Shown: positions 1 through 7,502, counted from the stretch's first letter. The stretch: DNA of 7,680 nt from Pseudanabaenaceae cyanobacterium MP8IB2.15 (GCA_030248825.1 JARCMB010000158.1:1-7680); one strand, 5' to 3'. Numbers and translations are program-made. The notes: generated by a model from the sequence alone, not told the origin.

Positions 1-15
1 TAATGTTGCATTCAT
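1..15 (-). CDS. 5' end of an unidentified gene, running off the left edge
   Basis: On the minus strand an ATG at 15-13 opens a frame reading M-N-A-T-L up to the window edge. It is preceded by a strong Shine-Dalgarno-like GAGGG (plus-strand ccctc at 24-28) with 8 nt of spacing. That ribosome-binding site is the main reason to call a start here. A second in-frame-independent ATG at 11-9 lies too close to that site to be preferred. Five codons are too few to name a product. The gene points away from everything else in the window, so the stretch 16-305 would contain its promoter. Confidence is limited because a start can occur by chance. Confidence 0.4.
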
Positions 16-305
16 GGTTTATTCCCTCTACAGTCACTAATCACATTCTATAGAATAACCAACTTGAATAATCAGTATTTTAGCGTAGTTTTGATTTTTA
101 AAAAAAACAAGAAATCGTCGAACCAGTTAGCTAATCAGTTCTGGAGCAACTAGATCCGAACACATTGGAAATGGAGATCGTAAAAGTCGAATCAGAGATG
201 CATGAAATTGGCAAGCGTAGCACATAGCAGATCGAATGCAAATATTTAAACTTGAGAACTCGAAATCATTGTTATGGTGATGATTTTATGACTTTGATAC
301 TTCAG
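16..305. other. Intergenic region without a recognisable gene
   Basis: No convincing coding frame was found on either strand. The only short frame with a start, at 171-227 plus (18 codons), lacks a good ribosome-binding site. The stretch holds a perfect 12-bp palindrome ATTCTATAGAAT (45-56), located 30 bp upstream of the left-edge start codon and so possibly an operator or part of a promoter for that gene. It also holds an A/T-rich tract at about 92-112. A 7-bp inverted repeat, AAATCAT/ATGATTT (263-269 and 280-286, 10-nt loop), lies about 20 nt past the stop of the minus-strand gene that ends at 306. It has no U-tract in that direction, so it is at best a weak terminator or RNA-stabilising hairpin. 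Confidence 0.5.
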
Positions 306-710
306 CTAATCTACCGTTTGCACTTCGACATCAATAATGCCAGGTGGGGTAAAACGCACAAACTTCTTTTGCTCGACTTGAAGTGGTTCACCACAGTTGG
401 GGCATTGAAACTGTCCTGTTGGCATTGCCGAGAAAGTATGACTGCATACAGGACAAGCATCGATCACAGCGTTGCGATTGACCCACCAAGGTAGAAATAT
501 GAGGTAATAAGCCCCAAAGCCCAAAGCGACCATCAATGGCAACACGATCGCCAAGCTGAATAAGACCAATACTGAATTAATCACCCAGCCCAGACCGATC
601 GAACTGAGAACCCAAACAATTAGCAAAAACGTGAGCCAAAATCTTAGCCCTGCAAATCGATCGTCATTAGGTTCAGGTTGGTTGCCGCCATTAAGTACAA
701 AGATTTTCAT
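306..710 (-). CDS. Small two-helix membrane protein with C-terminal zinc ribbon
   Basis: A protein of 134 residues if started at the ATG at 710 (M-K-I-F-V-L-N-G-G). A TTG 21 nt upstream (731-729) is in frame and would add seven residues. Neither start has a strong Shine-Dalgarno, and ATG is preferred by default. After a short polar N-terminus there are two adjacent hydrophobic segments (about 22-43 and 46-75) forming a helical hairpin. A four-cysteine zinc-ribbon-like knuckle pair follows: CPVC at 86-89 and CPNC at 103-106, the second in the context F-Q-C-P-N-C-G-E-P-L. The tail is polar. Zinc binding is inferred from the cysteine spacing, and no specific function is recognised. The gene is transcribed divergently from the transporter operon, sharing the 711-849 intergenic region, so the operator-like dyad there could serve both sides. 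I see no clear downstream terminator. Confidence 0.75.
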   Translation of the reverse strand: MKIFVLNGGNQPEPNDDRFAGLRFWLTFLLIVWVLSSIGLGWVINSVLVLFSLAIVLPLMVALGFGAYYLIFLPWWVNRNAVIDACPVCSHTFSAMPTGQFQCPNCGEPLQVEQKKFVRFTPPGIIDVEVQTVD

Positions 711-785
711 TGGCTTTCTAGGCTCGAACAAGTTAAGACGATCATACCGCCGAACTTGCGGAGATTCGAGTGAGGGAAACCCCTA

Positions 786-810
786 TTGACCCTATTGTTA
801 CAATGGTCAA
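786..810. promoter_or_regulatory. Operator-like dyad with candidate extended -10 upstream of the transporter operon
   Basis: TTGACC (786-791) and GGTCAA (805-810) are perfect inverse complements. Inside them ATTGT (794-798) and ACAAT (800-804) form a second perfect inverted pair around T799. Eleven base pairs per half-site are therefore interrupted only by an extra CT at 792-793. The central single-nucleotide spacer makes a protein-binding site more likely than an RNA hairpin. The element includes TGtTACAAT (796-804), which resembles an extended -10 box. That would put transcription starts near 811, giving a roughly 40-nt leader before the GTG at 850. CCCTATTG is also tandemly repeated at 781-788 and 790-797. 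The promoter call and the bound regulator are inference; I could not match the site to a named regulator. Confidence 0.4.
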
Positions 811-833
811 ATAAGTTGACATTTCTTAATATC

Positions 834-845
834 ATTCCTAGGAAT
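834..845 (+). promoter_or_regulatory. 12-bp palindrome covering the transporter's ribosome-binding site
   Basis: ATTCCTAGGAAT is a perfect 12-bp palindrome. Its right half supplies the purine-rich AGGAA (840-844), the Shine-Dalgarno used to place the GTG start at 850, with 5 nt of spacing. A TTGACA at 816-821 and a TAATAT at 827-832 lie just upstream, but they are too close together to form a -35/-10 pair. The palindrome could be a second operator or simply chance plus the ribosome-binding site. Confidence 0.35.
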
Positions 846-849
846 CATC

Positions 850-2310
850 GTGCTAATCCAACCAAGTCAGCTACCTAGTTGGTTACAAAAGCTGAAATTA
901 AAGCTGAAGTTTGACCTTGAATTGGGCGCGATCGCGCTAGTTTACTTTGTCCAAGGAGCATTGGGGCTAGCTCAGCTTGCAGTTAGCTTCTTTCTCAAAG
1001 ACGATCTAGGCTTAAGCCCAGCCGAAGTTGCCTCCCTAGTCGGTATTTCCATGCTGCCTTGGACGGTGAAGCCAATTTACGGTCTGATTTCCGACGGGCT
1101 GCCGATCGCGGGCTATCGTCGTCGTCCCTACTTGGTGTTATCCAGCATATTAGGTTCGATCGCTTGGTTGGGGATGGCAAAGTTTGTTACAACTCCGCTC
1201 ACTGCGACTTTAGCGATTGCATTGGGTTCACTGTCGATCGCGTTTTCGGATGCGATCATCGATGCTCTAGTGGTGCAACGGGCGCGGTTAGAACCAGAAG
1301 GAGATGCTGGTTCGCTTCAGTCGTTTGGGTGGGCCGCAGTTTCGGTTGGCGCGATCGCCTCGGCATATCTGAGTGGCTTGTTTTTAGAACTCTGGGGAGC
1401 GAGAACGGTATTTGCGATTACGGCGTTTTTGCCTTTGTTAGTGGCAGTTGCAGCTTTTGCAATTGCAGATGAACGAATTAAGCCAAGTACTACAGATCGA
1501 CTTATCGATCGAATCGACACATCCGCACAACTCCCAGAACAGCCCCAAGACAACGTTAGTCCTGTCGGGACTTGGCAACAAATCAAATTACTAAAGCAAG
1601 CTTTTACGAGTAAGCAAATTTTGTTGCCGACGATCTTTTTGTTTTTGTGGCAAGCTACCCCCAGCGCCGATTCGGCTTTCTTTTTCTTTACCACTAACGA
1701 ACTTGGCTTTAATCCCGAATTTCTAGGCACAGTGCGACTGGTCACAAGCGTTGCAGGACTGTTTGGCGTGTGGATTTTTCATCGTTTTCTCAAAGCCGTT
1801 CCGATCCGCAAAATCTTTCTGTGGATGACAATTATTTCGACACTGCTCGGTATGACCAGCTTGATTCTTGTCACTCACGCCAATCGATCGATCGGAATTG
1901 ACGATCGATGGTTTAGTCTAGGCGATAGTTTGATTATGACTGTAGCAGGACGAATTGCCTTTATGCCTGTGCTAGTTTTAGCGGCAAGGCTCTGTCCAGA
2001 AGGGATCGAAGCCACACTGTTTGCCCTCTTGATGTCTGTAACCAACATTGCTTCACTATGCTCTTATCAATTAGGTGCAGGCTTTACTTACCTACTTGGG
2101 ATCGACGAAACTAACTTTAGTAACTTGTGGCTGCTGGTGGTAATTGCCAATCTCAGTTCACTTTTACCCTTACCTTTCCTGCATTGGCTCCCACAGGAAG
2201 ATCGACAAGTCTCCATTTCTCCCGCAGCAGACTCCATTAAAGCTCTGTCACAATCTGAGTCGATCGAATCACCACTGCTAACGATCGAAGTCCAACCAGA
2301 AATAATCTAA
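850..2310 (+). CDS. Folate/biopterin (BT1/FBT) family MFS transporter
   Basis: A polytopic membrane protein of 486 residues, the usual size for cyanobacterial members of the folate-biopterin transporter family (the family of Synechocystis Slr0642 and plant plastid FBT proteins). It probably moves folates or related pterins across the plasma membrane; substrate and direction are inferred from family. Visible hallmarks are the loop S-D-G-L-P-I-A-G-Y-R-R-R-P-Y-L (81-95) after the second helix, the acidic helix with D134 and D138 leading to the GSLQSFGW segment, and the C-P-E-G-I-E-A-T motif (382-389) followed by FALLMSVTN. About twelve hydrophobic segments can be counted, with a hydrophilic central loop around 210-240 and a polar C-terminal tail of about 40 residues. 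The start is a GTG with AGGAA upstream. It is the first gene of an apparent operon, 12 nt before the sensor kinase. HIP1 sites occur inside it at 928 and 1351. Confidence 0.88.
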   Translation: MLIQPSQLPSWLQKLKLKLKFDLELGAIALVYFVQGALGLAQLAVSFFLKDDLGLSPAEVASLVGISMLPWTVKPIYGLISDGLPIAGYRRRPYLVLSSILGSIAWLGMAKFVTTPLTATLAIALGSLSIAFSDAIIDALVVQRARLEPEGDAGSLQSFGWAAVSVGAIASAYLSGLFLELWGARTVFAITAFLPLLVAVAAFAIADERIKPSTTDRLIDRIDTSAQLPEQPQDNVSPVGTWQQIKLLKQAFTSKQILLPTIFLFLWQATPSADSAFFFFTTNELGFNPEFLGTVRLVTSVAGLFGVWIFHRFLKAVPIRKIFLWMTIISTLLGMTSLILVTHANRSIGIDDRWFSLGDSLIMTVAGRIAFMPVLVLAARLCPEGIEATLFALLMSVTNIASLCSYQLGAGFTYLLGIDETNFSNLWLLVVIANLSSLLPLPFLHWLPQEDRQVSISPAADSIKALSQSESIESPLLTIEVQPEII

Positions 2311-2322
2311 TCAAGGATCAGC

Positions 2323-4599
2323 ATGAGTGAAGCTTCCTCTAATCCCAATTCAAACTTGCAAAAACTCAATCAAGAATTGGAAGTTAGAGTCCAAGAGCGT
2401 CTTACTTTCCAAACAGAGTTGAGCCAAAGTGAAGCTAAAAATCTTGCCTTACTCTCGGCGCTGCCTGACCTGATACTGCTGCTCGATCGACATGGTATAT
2501 ATCTTGATTGTATTCCTGCCAAAGGCTTTCAACCCATAGTTCCAATCGAACAGATTATTGGCGCAAAAGTCTCAGATGTCTTGCCACCTGATGTTGCCGT
2601 TGCCGCTATGCAAGCGATCCAAGATAGTCTACGGCAGCAAGATATAGTGATGATCGAATACTCATTGCTTGAAAGCGATGGATGGCGAGATTTTGAAGCT
2701 CGGATTGCTCCCTACGGCAAGGATACGGTACTAGCGATCGTGCGTGATATTAGCGATCGAAAAAAAAACGGAAATGCGATCGGCCTCCAAGCCCAAATTA
2801 TCAATCAGATTCATGATGCCGTAGTTTCGACCGACCGAAATGACAAGATCACAAGCTGGAATAAAGGCGCAGAGAAACTCTTGGGCTATACCACAGGAGA
2901 AGTTTTAGGTCGGCATATTGCGCTGATTTACAATGTCGATCGATCTGATTCCTTCACAAAAATTAAACAAGGTTCTTGGCAAACTGTTGGCTCTTATAGC
3001 GGTGAAGTAAAGCTCCAACACAAGTCAGGTCGAGAGTTTTATGCCAATCTATCCCTCTCTATGCTCAAAAATAGTCAAGGCGAAAATATTGGTACGATTA
3101 GTTGCTTGATGGATATCAGCGACCGTAAAATCGCCGAGAATGCCCTGCTTGAGAGTGAGAAGCGTTTCCGCCATATATTTGAGAATGCGCCGATTGGCAT
3201 AAATTTAGTCGATATCGAGGGTAGATATATCCAAGCTAACCAGGCTATGTGCGATTTAGTCAAATACAGTGAGTCTGAGCTAAAAGAATTCACAGTTGAG
3301 GAAATTACTCACCCTGATGATATTGCCACAGAGCGGATTTTTCTGGAGCAGATTGCCAATCAAGAGATCAATAGTTACAGCATGGAAAAACGCTATCTCA
3401 CTAAAGTTGGAGACGAAATTTGGGTTCAACTCACAGCCGCAATCGTGCGCGATCGCAACGGTAATATCCGCTACGGGTTTGGCATGGTCGAAGATATCAG
3501 CGATCGAAAAAAATCAGAAGAAGCCCTGCGTCTGAGTGAAGAGCGGTTTCGTAAAATTTTTGAAGAAGGCCCCCTCGGAATGGCAGTAATAGGGTTTAAC
3601 CAGAGAGTGTTAAAAGTAAATGCCATGCTCTGTCAAATGTTGGGCTATACCGAAGCCGAAATGATGTCACAGCCATTTAGCTTCATCACCCATCCGATCG
3701 ATCTCGAGATCGACTCGCAATTATCCAAACAGCTTTACTACGGCAGAATTTCCAACTATCAAATCGAAAAACGCTATATCACCAAAGATCGCGCCACAAT
3801 CTGGGTTACAGTCACAGCTTCGGTAGTGCGAGATGACAGCGGCAAAACTCTGTACAGTCTGGCAATGATCCGCGACATTACGAGACGACGCGAAAGTCAG
3901 CAGCAACTAGAAGCCTCACTCCAAGAAAAAGAGATTTTGCTCAAAGAAATTCATCACCGCGTTAAAAATAATCTTCATGTGATTACGAATTTGTTAGATT
4001 TGCAATCACAATATGTTGAAGATGAACAAGTTCTCGATCTATTTGCAGATAGCCAAAACCGCATTCATTCAATGGCACTGATTCACGAGCAACTTTATCA
4101 ATCACATACCCTCGGTCATATCGAATTTAGCGAATACGTTAAAAGTCTGGCAGATAACCTATTTATCTCCTACAGCAACAGGAATATTCAGCAAAAGCTT
4201 GATATAGATTCAGCAATGCTAAATTTTGAGACAGCGATGCCTTGTGGGCTAATTTTGAATGAATTAATCTCTAATTCACTTAAATATGCCTTTCCTGATG
4301 GTCGGGCAGGCGAAATTAAGATTCAGTTTTGTACGATCGGAACAGACAACGATCGCAAATCCAAGGATAATTTGTACAAGATGATCGTTAGTGATGATGG
4401 TGTCGGGATTCCAGAGCATGTTGATTGGCTTAGCACTAATTCTTTAGGACTGAGGCTAGTCCGTATTCTGACTCGGCAGCTAGAGGGGACGATTGAGATC
4501 GATCGAAGCAACGGCACACAATTTTGTGTTACTTTCGCCGAACTAAGTTACAAAGAGAGACTAAATCCTAATGAGCACAGCCAAGATTCTAATTGTTGA
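2323..4599 (+). CDS. Soluble four-PAS sensor histidine kinase, HisKA_2 class
   Basis: A protein of 758 residues with no transmembrane segment or signal peptide, so a cytoplasmic sensor. A short coiled-coil-like N-terminus (about 10-38) is followed by four PAS/PAC units at about 40-146, 155-268, 275-395 and 400-522. The first three end in an I-S-D-R-K motif and the fourth in D-I-T-R-R-R. No heme or flavin ligand is evident, so the signals are unknown. The transmitter begins near 538 with the HisKA_2 phosphoacceptor motif E-I-H-H-R-V-K-N-N. H545, just before the Arg, is the likely phosphorylated residue and H544 is its neighbour. The ATPase follows: N-box E647-L-I-S-N651, D692-G-V-G G1 box, and a short L-G-L-R-L G2 near 708-712. 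The ATG start has AAGGA at 2313-2317. It lies 12 nt after the transporter and overlaps the next gene by 29 nt, which suggests coupled translation and a shared pathway. The receiver of the next protein is the obvious candidate partner. Confidence 0.92.
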   Translation: MSEASSNPNSNLQKLNQELEVRVQERLTFQTELSQSEAKNLALLSALPDLILLLDRHGIYLDCIPAKGFQPIVPIEQIIGAKVSDVLPPDVAVAAMQAIQDSLRQQDIVMIEYSLLESDGWRDFEARIAPYGKDTVLAIVRDISDRKKNGNAIGLQAQIINQIHDAVVSTDRNDKITSWNKGAEKLLGYTTGEVLGRHIALIYNVDRSDSFTKIKQGSWQTVGSYSGEVKLQHKSGREFYANLSLSMLKNSQGENIGTISCLMDISDRKIAENALLESEKRFRHIFENAPIGINLVDIEGRYIQANQAMCDLVKYSESELKEFTVEEITHPDDIATERIFLEQIANQEINSYSMEKRYLTKVGDEIWVQLTAAIVRDRNGNIRYGFGMVEDISDRKKSEEALRLSEERFRKIFEEGPLGMAVIGFNQRVLKVNAMLCQMLGYTEAEMMSQPFSFITHPIDLEIDSQLSKQLYYGRISNYQIEKRYITKDRATIWVTVTASVVRDDSGKTLYSLAMIRDITRRRESQQQLEASLQEKEILLKEIHHRVKNNLHVITNLLDLQSQYVEDEQVLDLFADSQNRIHSMALIHEQLYQSHTLGHIEFSEYVKSLADNLFISYSNRNIQQKLDIDSAMLNFETAMPCGLILNELISNSLKYAFPDGRAGEIKIQFCTIGTDNDRKSKDNLYKMIVSDDGVGIPEHVDWLSTNSLGLRLVRILTRQLEGTIEIDRSNGTQFCVTFAELSYKERLNPNEHSQDSNC

Positions 4600-5830
4600 G
4601 GATGAAGCGATCGCGGCAGAAAACATCGCGAGCAGACTCCAGCAACAGGGCTACATTGTGACTGGGATTGTCGATACGGGCTTAGCCGCAATCCAAGCTG
4701 CTAAACTTAAGCATCCAGATTTAGTGTTAATGGATATCATGCTTAAGGGGGATATGGATGGCATCGCCGCAGCTAGAGAAATTTATAACCTCCATCAAAT
4801 TCCTGTAGTCTACATGACGGCTTTTGCTGATGAAAAAACAATTCAACGAGTTAAAGAAACTGAGCCATTTGGGTATTTGGTTAAACCTTTTAAGCCTCAA
4901 GAATTAAAAGCGACAGTAGAGGTCGCACTCCGCAAGCATCAACTCGAAGCGGATATGCGCTCATCTCTAGAGCAGGTCGAGCAGATGCGGCAAAAAGCCG
5001 AGATTATTAGTGCGCTTAAATCTGATTTCGTTTCTATGGTTTCGCATGAGTTTCGCAATCCTTTAGCAACCATCTATCTATCGACAGACTTGCTTGAAAG
5101 TCAAGGACAGCAGTGGTCTGAGGAGAAACGCGCTAAACGATTTGAGCGGATCAAACAAGCCGTTCAACGCATGACAGATTTGCTTGATGATGTTTTGTCT
5201 GTGGGCAAAGCCGAAGCGGGTAAACTTCAGTTAGAGCCAACTCTGTTTGATTTAGAGGCTTTTTGTCACGATCGGGTGGATGAAATCAGATCGATCTCTG
5301 GGATCAACCACACCGTAACTTTTATCAGCTATTGCCTGAGCCATGAAGTTCGCCATACTTACATGGATACAAAAGTGCTGCGCTATATTTTGAGCAATCT
5401 TCTATCCAACGCCGTTAAATATTCCCCCAATGGTGGAATCGTCCATTTACGCATGATGTATCCCCAAGAAGCAGAAGCCCAAGAAACTCAAGTATCTCTT
5501 CCTACCAAACCCATTCCCAAACCAGATTTAACCGCAGATGTAATGATCGGGGCAGAAGACACTAAGCATCTAGTCACGAGCAAAATTGTCTTCCAGATTC
5601 GCGATCAGGGGATTGGCATTCCACCTGAAGATTACGAACATCTATTCGAGCCTTTCTACCGCGCTCGAAATGTCGGCAAGATTGCTGGCAGTGGGCTAGG
5701 GCTGACAATTGTGAAAAAATATGTTGAGCTTATGGGCGGTTCTATAAGTGTTCAAAGTGAATTAGAAGTAGGTACAACTTTTACGATCACCATACCGCTA
5801 GTTACCCGCAAGCAGCTTACAGTTTTGTGA
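4571..5830 (+). CDS. Response regulator-histidine kinase hybrid (REC-HisKA-HATPase)
   Basis: A soluble protein of 419 residues. The N-terminal receiver (about 4-122) has the acidic pair E10/D11, phosphoacceptor D55 in the context L-M-D-I-M-L, T83 and K105 (V-K-P-F), so all catalytic positions are present. A helical linker (about 123-148) leads to a HisKA domain with H159 in S-H-E-F-R-N-P-L. The ATPase has N276/N280 (N box), D345-Q-G-I-G (G1), an F-box-like E-P-F-Y-R and G-S-G-L-G-L at 373-378 (G2). About 30-40 residues, rich in Pro and Glu (about 297-338), are inserted between the N box and G1. There is no DNA-binding or enzymatic output domain. The ATG at 4571 lies inside the end of the upstream kinase, with only a weak purine-rich AAAGAGAG about 10 nt away, so translational coupling is likely. 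It probably receives phosphate from the upstream HisKA_2 kinase at D55, controlling its own kinase core; this is inferred from adjacency. HIP1 site at 4607. Confidence 0.92.
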   Translation: MSTAKILIVEDEAIAAENIASRLQQQGYIVTGIVDTGLAAIQAAKLKHPDLVLMDIMLKGDMDGIAAAREIYNLHQIPVVYMTAFADEKTIQRVKETEPFGYLVKPFKPQELKATVEVALRKHQLEADMRSSLEQVEQMRQKAEIISALKSDFVSMVSHEFRNPLATIYLSTDLLESQGQQWSEEKRAKRFERIKQAVQRMTDLLDDVLSVGKAEAGKLQLEPTLFDLEAFCHDRVDEIRSISGINHTVTFISYCLSHEVRHTYMDTKVLRYILSNLLSNAVKYSPNGGIVHLRMMYPQEAEAQETQVSLPTKPIPKPDLTADVMIGAEDTKHLVTSKIVFQIRDQGIGIPPEDYEHLFEPFYRARNVGKIAGSGLGLTIVKKYVELMGGSISVQSELEVGTTFTITIPLVTRKQLTVL

Positions 5831-5841
5831 TTGGCTTGTGA

Positions 5842-7398
5842 TTATCTTCGATCGAGCATCCGCGACAATTTTGCTTTAATCTTCTGTCTTTCGTGAACTT
5901 CTAGCACGCCCAGCCAAATCGCAGGAACTACCACACCCGCACAAGCGATCGATACTGCTATCAGCACAAACACAGGCGATCCATTTACAACATTTACGGC
6001 AGTTTTAGCCAAGATCGCACCAGTCAGACTCAACCCAAATACAGTCGCCCATAACAGAATGACTCTGACAAAATATAGCTTGAAACTTATTTTTAGTCTT
6101 ACCAATGGTCGATAGACAGCATACCAATTATTCGTGAGGATCTGGGCAAGCATCGTCCCCAATGCCACACCCAGTAGCCCAAATGGTTTGATTAAGATCA
6201 AAGTAAACACGACATTTAAAATGCCTGCCGAGATCGCCCAAGGCGCATATTTCTCATCTTCGGTCGCCCGACTACTAGTTGCTAAGACGTTATGCTGGGC
6301 TTCGAGCGTCAACATCACACAAAACACCACCAAAATCGGATAGGCGACCAGATTTCCCTCCCCCAGCCAGAGATTGAGAAATTCACGTCCAGCCACCAAA
6401 ATGAACGCAACACCCGATGCCATGATCGATAAAGTCAAGCGCGCATTGCGAATCACAATTTTTTGAATCCCGCTTAAATCCCCTGCTTGCCACATCTGAC
6501 TAATAAAAGTACTCGATGAATAAGCTAAAGGATTTACGATCATGTAAATATTCGACACAAGTTGGTAAGCCCCCCGATAGGCGGGAAGATCGGAGACATT
6601 TCGGAGCAGAGCAATAAAGTAGTCGTCTGTCCGCAGCACCAAAAAAGCACCCAAACTAGTCAGCCAGGCATATAGAGATGGTCTGATCATCGCTCTAGCA
6701 TAATCAGAATTCCAACGACCATTAATTTGCAGCAATTCAGGATTGCGCCACCGAATAAAACCTAAAAGCAAGAAACGTTGGAAGAGCGCACTACCGACTG
6801 AAATTGCCGATAATACTAATATGCCTCCATCCATTAATACCGCCACAATAGTTATGACCGTAGTCAGAAAAGCTAGGATCATATTGAGAATGCCATCCCA
6901 TCCCACATAACCAACTCCAGCCAGCAGCGAATCTAGATAGGAAACCCAGACGTTGATCGAGTAGCCGACACACATTAATGTCCACGACCAGAAAACTGTT
7001 TGAAATGAGACTTCTTTTAGATCTAACTTGCCAATCAATGCATAGCCCGACAACCATGCAATAAAGAAAGTTATTACTGCCAGCAATTGCAAAATAGTCC
7101 GTCCTGTCACAATCAGATCGCCAATGTGCTGTTTACTGTCGGCACTCATCTCAATGTTTGGATCGGAGCCACTTTTACCTTTAGCTAGAGCTATATGCCT
7201 CATCAGTGTAGGGGTGATCCCCATATCTAGCAAACTAAGGAAAGCCTGACTATTTCCAAGCAAAAACAACAATCCCAGTTCTTCTTTCCCCATGTAGCGA
7301 TAAAGAACTGGAATTAATCCGATATTAATCAGAATTGTGACTAGACGACTTAGCCAGGAAACACTTACGGCAAGAGCAATGCGCTTAGAGGCTGACAT
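5842..7398 (-). CDS. Polysaccharide/O-antigen-type flippase (Wzx/MATE-like, MOP superfamily)
   Basis: An integral membrane protein of 518 residues with about 12-14 hydrophobic segments, starting with one at about 8-33 and ending at 473-499. The length and the N-terminal pattern suit the polysaccharide-synthesis exporters of the MOP superfamily: a first helix containing S-W-L-S-R, then Y-R-Y-M-G-K-E-E-L-G-L, then L-D-M-G-I-T-P-T-L-M-R-H-I-A at about 57-70. These proteins flip lipid-linked glycans across the cytoplasmic membrane for capsule, exopolysaccharide or lipopolysaccharide assembly. The substrate cannot be read from sequence, and no glycosyltransferase or polymerase lies in the window to help. 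The ATG at 7398 lacks a strong Shine-Dalgarno. The gene converges on the kinase operon with only 11 bp between stops and no visible terminator hairpin. Upstream, about 105 bp away, is the end of a transposable element in the same orientation, which could influence its expression. Confidence 0.85.
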   Translation of the reverse strand: MSASKRIALAVSVSWLSRLVTILINIGLIPVLYRYMGKEELGLLFLLGNSQAFLSLLDMGITPTLMRHIALAKGKSGSDPNIEMSADSKQHIGDLIVTGRTILQLLAVITFFIAWLSGYALIGKLDLKEVSFQTVFWSWTLMCVGYSINVWVSYLDSLLAGVGYVGWDGILNMILAFLTTVITIVAVLMDGGILVLSAISVGSALFQRFLLLGFIRWRNPELLQINGRWNSDYARAMIRPSLYAWLTSLGAFLVLRTDDYFIALLRNVSDLPAYRGAYQLVSNIYMIVNPLAYSSSTFISQMWQAGDLSGIQKIVIRNARLTLSIMASGVAFILVAGREFLNLWLGEGNLVAYPILVVFCVMLTLEAQHNVLATSSRATEDEKYAPWAISAGILNVVFTLILIKPFGLLGVALGTMLAQILTNNWYAVYRPLVRLKISFKLYFVRVILLWATVFGLSLTGAILAKTAVNVVNGSPVFVLIAVSIACAGVVVPAIWLGVLEVHERQKIKAKLSRMLDRR

Positions 7399-7502
7399 TA
7401 TGGAAATTAGTTTCTACTTCTTTTTGCCCAATTAAAATCATGTGGTCAAATTTATCAGATATAAGTTTGCAGCAAAATGTCCTACTCAGTGTATCAGGAC
7501 TG
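7399..7502 (-). other. Short leader region between flippase and transposon end
   Basis: This roughly 100-bp AT-rich gap must hold any native promoter of the flippase. On the minus strand TTGACC (plus ggtcaa, 7444-7449) resembles a -35 box, but no -10 box sits at the right distance. TATATC and TGATAAAT lie further upstream without a good partner. I therefore do not call a promoter. The 16-20 nt next to the transposon end (CAGTCCTGATACACTG on the minus strand) would be the default targeting segment of an omega-RNA that reads out of the element. Confidence 0.4.

Noticed and set aside
171..227. Possible 18-codon small ORF in the left intergenic region
   Set aside because: The only purines before the ATG are GGAA with almost no spacing, and there is no supporting signal.
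263..286. Inverted repeat as terminator of the zinc-ribbon gene
   Set aside because: The stem is 7 bp and AT-rich with no T-run after it in the direction of transcription; noted only within the intergenic entry.
252..494. Plus-strand open frame of 80 codons
   Set aside because: It is mostly antisense to the zinc-ribbon gene, has Trp/Cys/His-rich low-plausibility composition and no domain pattern.
816..832. TTGACA and TAATAT as a -35/-10 pair
   Set aside because: The boxes are separated by only 5 nt, far from the usual 16-18.
1059..1472. Plus-strand open frame of 137 codons inside the transporter gene
   Set aside because: A shifted-frame shadow of the well-supported BT1 transporter; Arg/Cys-rich with no family features.
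5825..5843. Direct repeat TTGTGATT between the convergent stops
   Set aside because: Two 8-bp copies partly inside the stop codons; most likely chance, and it forms no hairpin.
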